Below the pieces are notes generated by a model. That model was not told the DNA's origin. It worked only from the letters and a program-made list of their open reading frames with translations, and did no database searches. The translations under genes and the position numbers were made by a program. From contig OY723296.1 in assembly GCA_963210315.1 (NCBI GenBank), positions 1,178,001-1,242,000 on the forward strand: DNA of 64,000 nt. The letters run 5' to 3'. This document shows, piece after piece, positions 12,101-27,100 of this stretch; the first letter of the stretch is position 1; each line of letters begins with the position of its first letter. Source of the DNA: Rhynchopus euleeides. Its lineage: Eukaryota > Euglenozoa > Diplonemea > Diplonemida > Diplonemidae.

Positions 12101-15100
12101 GAGATCTCACGCGACGCGGTGCTGTCGCAGGAGCTGCGGCGTGCTGCAGAGCAGCGCATTGTGGACACCCTGCTGGCCTCGCCTGGCGATGAGGAGGAGC
12201 TGCGATCCACAGCGCTGCAGCTGGCTGCTGCTGAGGTCGGGCGCCGCGACTCCGACGCCCTCGTGCTGGAGGCAAGGGCACAGCTGCTGCAGGCTTCACT
12301 GGAGGAACTCACGGAGGATGCCGAGGCGATGGCCCGCCTGAGGGACGACGCGCACACCGCAGTGCTTGCAGAGGAGAAGGCGCGCTGCCTGCGCGACCAC
12401 CAGGACACCATCATGCAGCAGGCTCTAAAGGCTGCCGTCACAGAGGAGCAGCAGGAGCTCACCGGCACACCGCTTGTGCATGAGGCTGCGAAGGAACGTG
12501 CCCTGCAGCAGTGCCTGCAGGAAGGCGGTACGCATCTTGTGGAGACGGCGCGTGCTGCGGCGCTGCAGAGCCTCATCGATGGTATGAAGCGGACGCCCGA
12601 GCTGGCACAGGCTGCGTCGGATGCGCTCCTGTACCAGGTCATGTCGGAGCAGGCGAAGGATGAAGGTGTGATGGCATCCCTGCGCCGCAGGGCAGAGGAC
12701 GAAACATACAAGGCGCTGCTGCTGCAGGAGAAGGAGTCGCTGCTGCGCACCGCGCAGGAGAAGGTGGCAGCCACGGAGGGCCAGCTGCTGTACGACGAGG
12801 CGCGCTGCATGCTGATGCAGACGCTTCTCGATGAGCTGAAGGCCTCCGGCGATGCGAATGCCAAGCTGCGTGACGAAGCCAAGGCCGCCATGATGCAGGA
12901 GCTGCGCGCCGACACAACCCTGCAGGCTGCCGCACGGGAGGCCGCCTTCGACACCCTCGCGAAGAACGTCGCTTCTGACCCCGACGCCATGACCCGGCTC
13001 GAGCAGCGCCTCGTTGCTGCCCTCACCGATGCTGTGCGTCCTGCGGACAGCCCAGGCCTGCAGGACGACCCTGCCTTCCTGGAGGGTCTCGCCGCCAGCA
13101 TCGCAGAGCGCATCGTCGGCGCTGGCCATGCTGCCCCGACAGACACGCCGCACAAAACATTTGCATCAGCACACCCGGACACGCCGTCTTTCGAGGACCG
13201 CATCACCGCACACATCCTCAACGAGGCAAGGCAGTCGCGGCAGTCACCGGAGAGATCTGCACCGGGCACAGTGCTGCTGCGGCAGGCAGAGCAGCGTGCC
13301 TTCGACGAGCTGTGCAGCCAAGCACGCCAAGACCCTGCCCTGCTTCGGCGTGTGACGGACAGGGTGGAGGCGGAGCTGGTGGAGCAGCAAGGCGCTGCCA
13401 TCTGCGCCGAGGCGAGGGACCGGCTTGTGGAGAGCGTGCTGCACGGCATGCAGGAGCGGGGCGACGGCGAGGCGGTTGCACGCGACTGCACAGATGCCGC
13501 TGCGCCGCAGGACCGCGACGGGCTGATCCGCTCCATCATCGCGAAGCACATGCCGCACCCCCCTGCCGCCCAGCCCAAGCCGGAGGTGCCTGACGCCGAA
13601 GCCCAGAAGCGTGCGACAGAGGCGGCTGTGGCAGAGCAGGAGGGCGGCGTGCTGTATGCCGAGGCACGGGAGCAGCTGCTGCGCAGCCTCGTGGGCTCAC
13701 TGTCGGCAGCAGATCACGCGTCCCTGCGTGAGGAGGCGAAGGGCAGGGTGATTCAGTCGCACCTCGAGGACCCGGCGCTGTTGGGGCCGCTGCGTGCGGA
13801 GGTTGCGGCAGACATACGGCGCACCCTCTACACAGAGACATGTTCGCAGGCGGCGTCGCCCCTCAGCCCGATGTACAGCCCTCGTGCCGAGAGCACGCCT
13901 GTGTCGCCGGCAGTCTATTTGCATGATACAATCGCGTCGTTCCGCACCCGCATGCAAGAGCGTGAGGAGGAGCGGGTGGCAACGCGTGGGCAGTCGCCAG
14001 AGCCCTCTGCTGTGGATCACCTGGAGGGTGACGTGCGTGACTCGCTGCGCAAGGTGGTGGAGGAGGAGGTGGCACAGCGTGAGGCAGAGCTGCTGTGCAT
14101 GGATGCGCGTGCCGCCCTGCTGCAGGAGATTACCGACACGATGCGTGACGACCCTGTGGCGTACGAAGGCATCCGGAGGGTGGTCCAGGCGCAGCTGGAG
14201 GCGGAGGAGGTGCGGCGGCAGGCGGCGGCCCAGGATCTCGTGCTGTCGGACCCCACGGAGCTGTGTGCCGAAGCGCGTGACATGCTGCTGCAGGAGACGC
14301 TGGGGCTCCTGAAGGTGGACCTGTCTCAGTTGGCAGAGGTTGAACGTGAAGCTGCTGAAGAGGTGCGCCGCAATGTCGTCGCGCGTGCCAATGCCGTGGC
14401 AGAAGCCGAAGGTGCCAGCATCTGTGCGGCAGCTCGCCAGGCACTCCTTGAGCAGGCGACGGCGGAGCTGCAGAGCAACCCAGCGGCGTGTGCGGCGTTG
14501 GAGCGCGAGGTGCATGACGAGGCAAAATCTTTGATCAAGAAGACTGAAGATGAGGCAGCAGACACTATTGCCCGATCTGATGCGCCTACCCTGTACGCAG
14601 AGGCACGGCAGGCCTTGTACAACGAGACGCTTGGTGCACTTCGCGAGGATGCCGCACAGATGGAGAACCTTCAGAAGAGCGTCGAAGCCGACATCCGGGC
14701 AGAGGTGCGGGAGCGCGAAGCCGCAAGAATCAATGAAGCTGAGGCGACCGACCTGTGCGCAGAGGCACGCCAATCGTTGTACGATGAGACGCTTGCCGCA
14801 CTCCGTGGTGATGACGTGCAGATGAAGGCGTTGCGGGGTGAAGTCACGGAAAAAGTGCAGAGGGAACAAGCGGAGCAGGAACGGCAAGCAGCCGAAGAAG
14901 CTGGGCGTGATGCAGCAACGTTGCAGGCCAAGGCACACCAAGCCCTGTATGATGAGATACTTGCCGCACTTCGCGAGGATGCCGTACAGATGAAGAACCT
15001 CCAGCAAAGCGTCGAAGCCGACATCAGGGCAGAGGTGCGTGAACGCGAAGCCGCAAGAATCAACGAAGCTGAGGCAACCGACCTGTGTGCAGAGGCACGC

Positions 15101-18100
15101 CAATCGTTGTGCGATGAGACGCTTGCCGCACTCCGCAGTGATGACGTGCAGATGGAGGCGTTGCGGGGTGAGGTACTCGACGAGGCAAAAGCTGTACTGA
15201 AGGAGGCTGAAAACGAGGCAGCAGACACTGTTGCACGATCTGATGCACCAGCGTTGTACGCAGAGGCACGGCAGGCATTGTACGACGAGACGGTTGCCGC
15301 ACTCCGTGGCGATGACGTGCAGATGGAGGCATTGCGGAGTGAGGTCGCAGCAGAACTGCAGAAGGAACTGGCGGAGCAGGAACGGCAAGCAGCCGAAGAA
15401 GCTGGGCGTGATGCACCAACGTTGCAGGCCAAGGCACACCAAGCCCTGTATGATGAGATACTTGCCGCACTTCGCGAGGATGTCGCGCAGATGGAGAATC
15501 TTCAGAAGAGCGTCGAAGCCGACATCAGGGCAGAGGTGCGGGAACGTGAAGCCGCAAGAATCAACGAAGCTGAGGCTATTGACCTGTGTGCAGAGGCACG
15601 CCAATCGTTGTATGATGAGACGCTTGCTGCACTCCGTGGCGATGACGTGCAGATGAATGCATTGACGCAGGAAGTGCGTACCGAGGTAAAATCTTTGATC
15701 AAGAAGGCTGAAGATGAGGCAGCAGACACTGTTGCCCGATCTGATGCACCTACGTTGTACGCAGAGGCACGCCAATCGTTGTACGATGAGACGGTTGCCG
15801 CACTCCGTGGCGATGACGCACAGATGGAGAACCTTCAGAAGAGCGTCGAATCAGACCTCAGGGCAGAGGTGCGGGAGCGTGAAGCCGCAAGAATCAATGA
15901 AGCTGAGGCCATCGACCTGTGCGCAGAGGCACGCCAATCGTTGTATGATGAGACGCTTGCTGCACTCCGTGGCGATGATGCACAGATGGAGGCATTGCGG
16001 GGTGAGGTTGCAGCAGAAGTGCAGAAGGAACTGGCGGAGCAGGAACGGCAAGCAGCCGAAGAAGCTGGGCGTGATGCAGCAACGTTGCAGGCCAAGGCAC
16101 ACCAAGCCCTGTATGATGAGATACTTGCCGCACTTCGCGAGGATGCCGTACAGATGAAGAACCTCCAGCAAAGCGTCGAAGCCGACATCAGGGCAGAGGT
16201 GCGTGAACGCGAAGCCGCAAGAATCAACGAAGCTGAGGCAACCGACCTGTGTGCAGAGGCACGCCAATCGTTGTGCGATGAGACGCTTGCCGCACTCCGC
16301 AGTGATGACGTGCAGATGGAGGCGTTGCGGGGTGAGGTACTCGACGAGGCAAAAGCTGTACTGAAGGAGGCTGAAAACGAGGCAGCAGACACTGTTGCAC
16401 GATCTGATGCACCAGCGTTGTACGCAGAGGCACGGCAGGCATTGTACGACGAGACGGTTGCCGCACTCCGTGGCGATGACGTGCAGATGGAGGCATTGCG
16501 GAGTGAGGTCGCAGCAGAACTGCAGAAGGAACTGGCGGAGCAGGAACGGCAAGCAGCCGAAGAAGCTGGGCGTGATGCACCAACGTTGCAGGCCAAGGCA
16601 CACCAAGCCCTGTATGATGAGATACTTGCCGCACTTCGCGAAAATGCCGCGCAGATGGAGAATCTTCAGAAGAGCGTCGAAGCCGACATCAGGGCAGAGG
16701 TGCGTGAACGCGAAGCTCTGCGGATTGCTGAAGCTGAAGCTATTGACCTGTGTGCAGAGGCACGGCAAGCGTTGTACGACGAGACGCTTGCTGCACTCCG
16801 TGGCGATGACGTGCAGATGGAGGCGTTGCGGAGTGAGGCACGGGTGGGTGTGCAGAAGGAACTAGCGGAATGTGACCGGGGCACAGCCGCAGACCAGATG
16901 AAGCCGTCATCACCGGAACGCCCCTCCGAGCTGCTGCACACACCCCCATCTGACCAACGTACCATCGAGCAGCACCACAGCCACACGTCTGAGGCTGCCG
17001 ATCCCCCGACCATATGCAGCCCGGTCAGTACCTACGCCGAACGCAGCCCGCTGCACGTCCCAGCCGCACCCTGCGCTGCTGCACTGCAGACACGCGAACT
17101 ACAGCAGGACACCGTGGCAGAGGAGGAAGCGGCACTCATCTGTGTTGAGGCACGACAAGCATTGTACGACGGGATCCTTGCCGCACTTCGCGAGGATGCT
17201 GCACAGATGCAGAACCTTCAGCAGAGCGTTGAAGCCGACATCAGGGCAGAGGTGCGGGAGCGCGAAGCTGTACGGATTGCTGAGGCTGAGGCGATCGACC
17301 TGTGTGCAGAGGCACGCCAATCGTTGTACGATGAGACGCTTGCCGCACTCCGCAGTGATGCCGCGCAGATGGAGGTGTTGCGGGGTGAGGCAGCGGCAGA
17401 GGTGGTGGAGCGTGAACGATGCATTGCCAATGATACCGCAGAGGCGGACCGGGCTGCTGGCATGCGTGACGAGGCCCGCCCCTTGGTTAAAACTGCCACC
17501 GCGCTGTGCGATGACGAAGACCATGTGAAGCAGATCCGCGCTGAGGCAGAGGCGACCATCAGGGATGAGGTTGCACAGCACCACGAGCAGGACATCGCCA
17601 CAGCACGCGCCCAGGCTGTGGCAGAGCACCTTGCTGCACTGATGGACGACCCTATGCAGCGTGCCGAGCTGCAGTCCTACGCCGCAGAGGAGGCACGCCG
17701 TGCCGTGCTGTCCGAGGCCTTCGCCACACTGCGCGACGACGCATCCCAGCTGGCTGAGATCGAGCAGATTGCAGTGCAGGCAGTCACCGACGAGCTGCAG
17801 CAGCAGCACAGAGACGCCCTCGCCGCTGGCCCTGCCACCCCTAGCAGTGCTGGCAAGGCAGCGGCCGCCCGACACACCGAAGCAGCAGAGGCCACACCGC
17901 CCCTGACAGACAGCGAGGGCCCTGAGCCGCTCATGTCCGATGCACGCACCAAGCTGTTGCAGGAACTGGTGCGGGGTATGCGGGAAGACGAGGCTGTGTA
18001 CGCCGACCTGCAACGCGAGGCTGTGGCTGAGTTGAAGGCTGCTGCTGCTGCTGAGGAGCTGCAGGCAGGCACCCACGAAGCTGCAGTAGCTGAAGTCCTC

Positions 18101-21100
18101 GCGTCGCTGGTCCAGCAGATCCGGGCCGACCCTGAGGCGATGTCACGCCTGCACCTGGAAGCCCTCCACAAAGTGCAGGACAGCGTGCTTGCAGAGGAGG
18201 CGCCCCTTCTGGTGCAGTCCGCACGCGAGCAGCTGCTCCATAGCCTGACACACGAGCTGCGCACAGCCGACGCACCACACAGCAGCCCTGCCGAGCCTGC
18301 CGCAGGTGCCGACCAGCACGCCACCATACGCAGCGACGAGAGCCGGGCCCGCCCACCTCTGACGGAGCAGGAGAGAAGCGCCATGGTCGAGGAGTTTGTG
18401 CAGGCCATTCGGAACGACCCCGACGAGATGGGCAAGCTGGCCACCTCTGTTGCTGAGAAGGCCCGTGAGCCCTCCCCAGGCGCACACGACGGCGGTGCGC
18501 AGCGTGCCCTGCTTGCGGAGCTCAACGCAGCCATCCACGAAGAGGAGGAGGAGGAGCCCCCGCAACCAGCCACGCTGGAGCAGGAAGTCGACGCTGTCAT
18601 GGGTGTGGCCCAGGCACGGGTGATGCAGGAGCTGGAGGCAGAGCTCACGTCGCAGAGCGCTCTGCGCACAGGGCACGCCACAGGCACAGCCGATGAGCCT
18701 CAGTTGCCCACTCAGTCGCCCCCCGTGCTGTCCCTAGGCCCGGATGCTGCTGCAGAGCTTGTTGATGCCCTTTACCGCGATCTCGTGTCTGGCGCAGCCT
18801 CTGCAGTGCGGTGCAATGATGCACTCCGGTCACGGCTGCAGGAGGAGTCGGCAGAGCTCTGCGCACTGCAGGCGCGCCTGCCCCCAGCCGACGGGCTTTG
18901 CAGCGAGGCCAAGGTTGTCGAGGCCGAGCCCCTGCCGCAGTTGGTGAGCCGCGCCGAGCAGGCTATCCGATCAGACGCCGCCCGCCTGAGCGTGCTGAGC
19001 AGCGTCGCCCGCGATGTGGGGCCGTTGCCTGCCGGCAGCCTGCAGCCTGCGTGCAGCGGCTCCCGGCGGCAGATCGCATCAGTTGCTGCCGAGGCTGTGC
19101 AGGGCACGGCAGCTGCAACTGAGAATGAGCTGCGCCTCGCAGCACAGGGCGCTGCTATGCGCGAGCTGTCATCTGATGCAGCCGTGTCCGCAGTGCTCCG
19201 CGATGCGGTGCAGGCGTGCCTGGTAGACTGCGTGCACGAAGGGTTGGATCAGACAGGCACACTCGACGAACGCATTGCACGCACAGCACAGCTTCTGGTG
19301 CTGCAGCAGCTGCGCCAGCATGCCACAGGGCAGCAGCTGCCGCCAGCAGACGCGGCACGAATCTTCGAGGCGGCAGGCGAGAGTGCAATGGGTGCGCAGC
19401 GCCGTCGCCAGAGTGCAAAATTGGCAGGCAAGGAGGTGCGTGGCGCCGTGCGCGACATCGCCACCAAGGCAACGGAGGTTCTCATCGAGGCACTGGTCGA
19501 GGAGGTGCAGCAGGCAGGCCCCACACACAACGAGGCACGCCAGGCCTTCCTCTCCCTCGAAGGTGTGCGCCGCATCCAGCGCGACGTTGTGTCCGCCCTG
19601 TCGTGGGGGCGCGGCGCCTCCGGCACACCTGAGGCTGACGAACGCCTGGTGGAGGAGATCAGCGGGAGGCTGCAGGGCCACACCGCAACAATGCGGACCA
19701 TCCGTGAGGCCGCCAATGCACAGGCACACCACGCAGCAGAGCGCCGCCTCTGCCAACAGGTGCTGCAAGAGGAGGCCGTGGCACTCGCATGCGAAGCCTA
19801 TCTCGCGGGCCGTGAGTCGCGAAGCGACGCCGTGTCACTGCATATCGTGCCGGCATCACTGACGATTGCCACCGCGACTGTGCGGGCCCTGCCTGCTGCG
19901 TGCCATGGGGAGCTGGCCACTGAGGTGTACAGCCGCCTGCTGGGTGTGCCTGAGAGGGCTGTGCCTGCAAGCGACCTGGAGGGGTACACAGACATGCTCA
20001 TGTGGAGGGCACAGCAACGCCTTGTCGATGCGGCCGCAGAGGGGTGCACCGCCAGCAGCGCAGCGCTGTGCGGCAGGGCGTGTCCCCAGGCAGCGCTGGT
20101 CAGCGTTCAAGGCGCCACCCCAGCAGCAGTGGAGCGTGCTGTCGAGCGGCTGGATGAGTCCACACGTCCTGCGGCGCTTCAGCCTGTCGTGATGAGTGTG
20201 GCGGACGCGGTGGCGGGGCAGCTCACGCAAGCGTTGGTGCAGCAGGTGAAGGCGGATGCTGATCTGCTGCGCGAGCTGCAGGCTGCAAGTGGGGCATCGC
20301 GTAGCGCCGAGCCGGCAAGCGTTGCCAAGATCAGGAGCGACACCCTCGCAGCCATGCAGTGGAGCAGGCAGGCACGCATCCCAGAGGGTGCATCGCAAGG
20401 CATGGTGGACGAGATGGCCGCACGCATCCGCGAGGACCCTGCAGCAGTGCAGGCACTGCGGGAAGCCGCACGCGAGCAGATCCGGCAGGACACACAACGC
20501 GACACGTGGAAGCGTGAGGCACGGGCCAAGGCCGCCCGCAGCGTTGCCGCAGCAGCACACGGGGTCCCACTGGACAGCTCAGAGGAGGCACGCCTGCAGG
20601 CTGAGGAGGCAGCACTGGCGGAGCTCGCTGCAAACCACCGCCAGACGATGGCAGCCGAGGCACGCTGCATCGTGCTGGCAGACCTCAAAGCGGAGGCGGC
20701 ACTCTCTGCCGAAGACAGCCTTGCGGGGCAGGTCGAGTCACTCTTGCGGCGCGCACAGGACACGGTGGAGGCAGAGGTACGTGCAGAGCTGGAGCGCGAC
20801 GGCACCCTGGTGGCTGACATGCGTGCACAGGTGGCGCCCCCTGAACAGGACCCGGTCCTCGAGAAGATTCAGGCGCTGGGCACTGTTGCTGCTGCGCGTG
20901 TGGATGATGACATTGCCGCACGGCGTGAGGAGGAACCAAAGCTAGCTGCTGCAGAGAAGACTGCGACGATCGTCGATGAGGAATCCAAGCTGGTTGATGA
21001 ACTCGTGACCACCCTGCGCAACGACGAGGCGGCGATGGAAGAGCTGCGCGCACAGGCACAGGTGCAGATGTACGCCGTTGAGGCTGCCACTGCGGAGGCG

Positions 21101-24100
21101 TGCAGAGCACCCGAGGTGACGGGCGTTGGGAAACGTCACCAGCACCAGTGGCAGCAGGGCACCGACAAAGAGGCCTGTGTCGAGCAGCTGGTGAAGGCCA
21201 TCGAGGGCGACGCCGCTGCCCTAGCAGCTATCGCATCTGCTGCAGAGCTGGTGGGCACCTCTGTCGACAAGCGGCCGCAGGACAGCCAGGCCGCCCGGAC
21301 CGATACCCTCGAACAGCTCCCTGCAGCACAGGCGGCTGATACAGAGTGTCTTATCACTGCTGCGCAGTCCAAGGTGGTGGAGGCCCTCACACAGGAGCAG
21401 GAGCATGGGCAGGCACAGCCACCTGCTGGTGACGAGGTGCTCGACGCTGCTGTGCGGCGTGTGGTGCAGCGTATGCAGCAGGAGAATACCGACGTACCAC
21501 ACAGCAACCCGACTGCCGCCAGGGAGCGTGCTGCCGCTGTGTTCGAGTCTGTGGCGCAGCGTGTCGAGGCGGGTCTGCAGGAGGTAGCCACACCAGCTGT
21601 ACCGCCTCCCGCAGCAGACGACACCCACACCCACGACATTGCAACAGATGTGCACCGCCTTGTTGTGCACGAGTTGATCTCCAGCATGCGGGGTGATGCA
21701 CGTCTGATGGACGACCTGCGTGCCCAGGCGGAGCACGAGGAGCTGCACACCGCAGCCATGACGGAGACAGACTTGCATGTGGCGCTGCGCTGCAGCACAG
21801 CGTCACGGCTGGGCACAGAGGCGGGTCTCTCTGCCGGTGAAGAGAGGCAGCTGGTGGACGACATGGCCGCACGCTTCCGCGAGGACCCTGCAGCAGTGCA
21901 GGCACTGCGGGAAGCTGCATGCGAGCAGATCCGGCAGGACACACAACGCGACACGTGGAAGCGTGAGGCACGAGCCAAGGCTGCCCACACTATTGCTGCA
22001 GCACACGGCCCACTGGATACCACAGAGGAGGCACGCCTGCAGGCTGAGGAGGCAGCACTGGCGGAGCTCGCTGCAAACCACCGCCAGACGATGGCAGCCG
22101 AGGCACGCTGCATCGTGCTGGCAGACCTCAAAGCGGAGGCGGCACTCTCTGCCGAAGACAGCCTTGCGGGGCAGGTCGAGTCACTCTTGCGGCGCGCACA
22201 GGACACGGTGGAGGCAGAGGTACGTGCAGAGCTGGAGCGCGACGGCACCCTGGTGGCTGACATGCGTGCACAGGTGGCGCCCCCTGAACAGGACCCGGTC
22301 CTCGAGAAGCTTCAGGCGCTGGGCACTGTTGCTGCTGCGCGTGTGGATGATGACATTGCCGCACGGCGTGAGGAGGAGGCAAAGCTAGCTGCTGCAGAGA
22401 AGACTGCGACAGTGATGGTGACCGGTGCAGAATCCAAGCTGGTTGATGAACTCGTGACCACCCTGCGCAACGACGAGGCAGCGATGGAAGAGCTGCGGAC
22501 TGCTGCCACTGCACAGAATGACCATCGCGCCGAGCCGGCAAGTGTTGTCAAGATCAGGAGCGACACCCTCGCAGCCATGCAGTGGAGCAGGCAGGCACGC
22601 ATCCCAGAGGGTGCATCGCAAGGCATGGTGGACGAGATGGCCGCACGCATCCGCGAGGACCCTGCAGCAGTGCAGGCACTGCGGGAAGCCGCACGCGAGC
22701 AGATCCGGCAGGACACACAACGCGACACGTGGAAGCGTGAGGCACGGGCCAAGGCCGCCCGCAGCGTTGCCGCAGCAGCACACGGGGTCCCACTGGACAG
22801 CTCAGAGGAGGCACGCCTGCAGGCTGAGGAGGCAGCACTGGCGGAGCTCGCTGCAAACCACCGCCAGACGATGGCAGCCGAGGCACGCTGCATCGTGCTG
22901 GCAGACCTCAAAGCGGAGGCGGCACTCTCTGCCGAAGACAGCCTTGCGGGGCAGGTCGAGTCACTCTTGCGGCGCGCACAGGACACGGTGGAGGCAGAGG
23001 TGCGTGCAGAGCTGGAGCGCGACGGCACCCTGCCACCTACCCGCGACTCCCCTCCCCCTGCAGCAGACGCCCCCAACCTCGAGGCGGTCGGTGTGGCTGA
23101 GACCTGCCTGCGACGTGCCCTCGAGGAGGAGATCCGCACCACCCCTACCGTGATGGCAGCCCTGCACGCAGAGGCACGTGAGGCCGCCCAGCGGGGACCC
23201 CCACCTGGCATCGAAGCTGCACGCCACATCGCGCGGGAGAGCGTCCGCCAGGGCCCCACCGACAGCGACCCGGAAACGCGGGCCGTCGTCACCGCCGCAC
23301 GCAGCGATGATGATGCAATGCACGCCATCCACCTCCTTGCGGCGCACGAGGCACGCGAGGAGTCGCTGCGCCAGGCAGGCATCCCGCAGATGCCCTTCTC
23401 TTCAATGCAGGCTGTGTCCGAGGCGCTTGTCTTCAGCGCCTCTGGGCAAATCACGGCAGACACACGCAGGCGTGCGAACGAGGCTTCTGTGAAGGAGGTC
23501 AGCTCGCAGGACGCCCTCCTCCTCGCTGCCGCAAAGCAGGGTGTTGTCAACGAGCTGGTCGCCGAGATCCGCCGAGACAACTTCCGCAATGAACCTGCCG
23601 GCACCGTCGCTGCTGCCATCGACAGCGCACGCCTGCAGCTGGTGCACGAGGCGAAGGGAAGTGCCGAGCAGTGCATCGTGCTGCCCACACCAGAGACGCC
23701 AGGCCTGGGGACGACGGCGCGTGATTCTGCTGCATCGCGCGGCCTGTCTGATGTGCAGGCCACCGCACACGGGAGGCTGCAGCGGCGTGCGGCAGAGTGG
23801 GACGTGCCGCGTGGCACCGGGTGCCCCGATGCGGCGCAGGAGGAGGGGCGCGGCATCCTGGCAGGTGTGGCGGAGACGTACGTCAACCTGATGGCGGAGG
23901 GCATGAAGAGCGAGGAGGCGGTGATGGAGCAGCTGCAGGCGAAGGCCCGGGCTGTTGTCAACACGGAGATCGACCTCGCGAGCCGCTTCAGCAGGGCCAC
24001 GGAGGTGGCGGCTGCCGGGCGGGTGCTGCGCTGCAGGCGCGGGAGCATGCACAGCACGCCCGGCACCCCGCGCACCCCTGCGCTGGGGCAGGCAGAGACA

Positions 24101-27100
24101 GCCCCCTGCAGCCCACTGAAGCGCATGCAGGAGGCGATCCAGGCAGACGAGCGCTCCATGTCTCTCCTGCATGCAAAGGCTGCGTCGGCAGCAGCGGAGG
24201 CAGCGGAGGCCGCGTCGGTGCATGCTGTTGTTGCGCAGAACCCGGGTGTCTCGCTGCAGCGGGTGCTGGCGGAGCTGTCGGACGCATCCGGCTCTCGCCT
24301 CTTCGACGCTGCCTACAGCAGCGTGCTGGAGGACGTGTCGGCAAGCCTGGAGGACCCGCTCCCCTCTGCCAGCCCTGCCGACATCGAGGCGGAGCGCCTG
24401 CTGCTGGCTGCGCAGGCCACCATCATCGCGGAGCTGTGTGAGTCGCCCGAGCTGCTGCAGGGCGTGCCGCGCCCTGCACGCCTGCCCGCAGAAGACGTTA
24501 CCGCCCTCAAGCAGCGCGCGGTGGCCACGGCAGGCAGGACGCTCGGCACGGAGGCAGGGGGTACGGCGCAGGCCGACACGCCGGAGGGCATTGTGCAGGC
24601 GGTGCGCAGCGCCATGGTGTCGGAGGTTGCTGCGGGCATGCGCGCCGACGCAGGCATCGCGAGGGAGATCGACGCTAGTGCAGCGCAGGCTGTGCGCAGC
24701 CAGGCGCAGGCACGGCGCCGCTCCGCCACGCTGCCCTCATACGGCCTCATCTGGGAGCGCGCAGCAGAGCGGGTGCTGCGGGCAGACGCGCCGCCCGCTG
24801 GCGGTGGCGGCAGCCTGCTGCCGGAAGTCAAGCGGGACCTGCGAGGGGACCCGCTCGTCATGCAGGCCCTGACACAGACGGCGCGGGAGATGCTGCTGCT
24901 GGAGCAGCGCCGTGCCGCACCGCCTGTGCCCTGCGATGCGGATGCTGTCGACAGCGCAAGGCGTGAGTTGGAATCCGATGGAAACGCGCGCCGTGCGAGG
25001 GCACGCGCCGCGTCGGTGCTGCGGCTGTCGCAGCAGGAGGCGCTCGTCGGGGAGGCCGAGGCGCTGCTGTTCCGCCGCGCTGTCGAGGAGCTGACGCAGC
25101 GCAGCACGCAGCAGGAGGCGCCGCACGGCGGGCCCCCAGCAAGTGCTGCCGAGGCGGAGGCCAACGCGCTGCTGGAGGAGGCGCAGCGCGAGATCATCGA
25201 CGAGCTGAGGGCAGAGCTGCGCGCAGCGCCGCCCGCCCCCACCGCCTCGCGCAGCGAGGCCCTGCTGGCAGACGCAGCACGGCGCATGAGCGAGGGCCAG
25301 CCCGCAGCAGCAGCGGGTGGGCCCCCACCCCCCGCCGTGCCTGCGGGGGGTGGGGGCGGCCCCGCCGAGATCCTGCAGGCCAGCAGGCAGGCGTTTGCGG
25401 CAGAGGTGGACAGGGCCCTGCGTGCCGACCCCGCAGCGATGGAGTGGCTTGCGGCGGAGGCGGCGAAGGAGGCTGCAGAGGAGGCGGAGCACGCAGCGCT
25501 GCTGGGCGACATCTGCCGTGGCCTGCCTGCAGAGGCTGCGGGCGATGCGGACGCGGTGGCGGACGCGATGCGCAAGAACAGCGTGGTGATGGGGCGCATC
25601 CTGGAGGACGCGAAGGGTGATATCCTGCGTGCGCGTCGCAGGGGGTCGGATGAGTGTGAGGCGCAGGTCACAGCTGCGATGGAGGATGGCAGCGGTGCTG
25701 CGCCCGCACAGGCTGCTGTGTCGGCGGTATCGGCCCCCCTCACCGCCCAGGTGTGCGAAGGGATCATCGCAGGCGTGAAGGCCACACGCTCCCCGCCGCC
25801 CGCGAAACCCCCGGCAGCGGCGGCTGCCGAGGCGCAGCTGCGCGCACAGCTGCGTGCCATGATGGCTGACAGCCACATCCCCGACAACCGCTGCACGTCC
25901 GCTGCTGTGGCAGCCGCTGTTGTCGCTGCCGAGGGCGCAACGCTGGAGGCGGTGGGCGGTGGTCCTGCCTCGGCTGCGGCAGGCGCAGTGGCTGCAGTGG
26001 TGGCGCCGGAGCCGCAGCCAGAGCCGCAGCCTCCGCGCAGCGCATCGCAGCCACGCGCACGCAGCGAGGAGGAGCCGCGTGTGTCGCGTTCACCTCCAGT
26101 CGACATACCGACTGTTGCCGCTGCACGGGAGTCGGCCATCAGATTCCTCCAGAGCAAGTGCACGATGACCGATCACTCCGGCACCGCCTCCACCACCACC
26201 AGCATGCCCAGGGAGCCTGCAGCGGCAGCCATCCCGCTTGCTGCTGTGTCCCGCCTGTTCGGGGCGCACAGCGCCCTTCTTCGCGACTTCTTTGTATCCT
26301 GCGAGGGGGTCCTCGTGGACGCGCTGTGCACATACGCCTTCACCCGCCGCCCTGGCTCCGAGGCCTCCGACGATGCCTGCGGCGACCCTGGCCTGGAGCT
26401 CGCTGAGGCGGGCCCCCTGGTCCCCATCTACGACCCCTCGCTGAGACCGTCTCCCAGCATGGCGGTGCACTGCGGGTGTGAGGAGCAGTACGCTGTTGCG
26501 GATGAGTGCGACCTGTCGCTGGGGGCGCAGGAGTCCCACGCCGACGAGTGCCGCTCGCTGGGCCTCTCGATGCGGTCGCCGTCGCCGGCGCAGCCGCTGC
26601 CCCTGCCGCTGTCCTTGCCGGCGCTCAGCGAGACCACACCGCCCCGCAGCGTCCTGCCTCAGGACAACCCGCTCGACGACCTGCGCATGTCCCCGCGCTG
26701 CTCCTCGGAGTTCCCGTCCTGCGTGTCGGTGTCCTCCAACTCGCCCCAGGTATGCCTGCCTGTGCAGACAGGGGTGTGATGTGCCGCCTGCTGTTCTATT
26801 TGCGAGCCACACCGGCTCAGAGTGCCAGGGGGGGTGGGGTTGAACCTGCACCACTGCTGCTTGCTTGCCCCCTCTGCGTGTGCAAGATTGGGTGCGCTCT
26901 CTCATCGTGCTGCGCCACATTGTGGGTGGAGGAGTTGCCAATAATAATCCATTGTTTCTTGAAATCCGCAAGATAGCCCCACCCCCACCCCACCCCTGCA
27001 GAGCCGCTGGACCTCGCCGACCCGCCCCTCCCCTTCGGGCTGCGACGATGGGGAGAGCCTCATCACCGACGACACGGCGCCTCCGGAGCCTCAGCGGGAG

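Noticed and set aside
10798-13578. A 926-codon open frame antisense to the giant gene (and other long antisense frames at 9310-10791, 13697-15775, 22312-24159, 24313-26163)
   Set aside because: GC-rich, Glu/Ala-rich coding sequence leaves the opposite strand open. The products are Ser/Arg/Cys-rich with no domain and overlap a coherent repeat protein.
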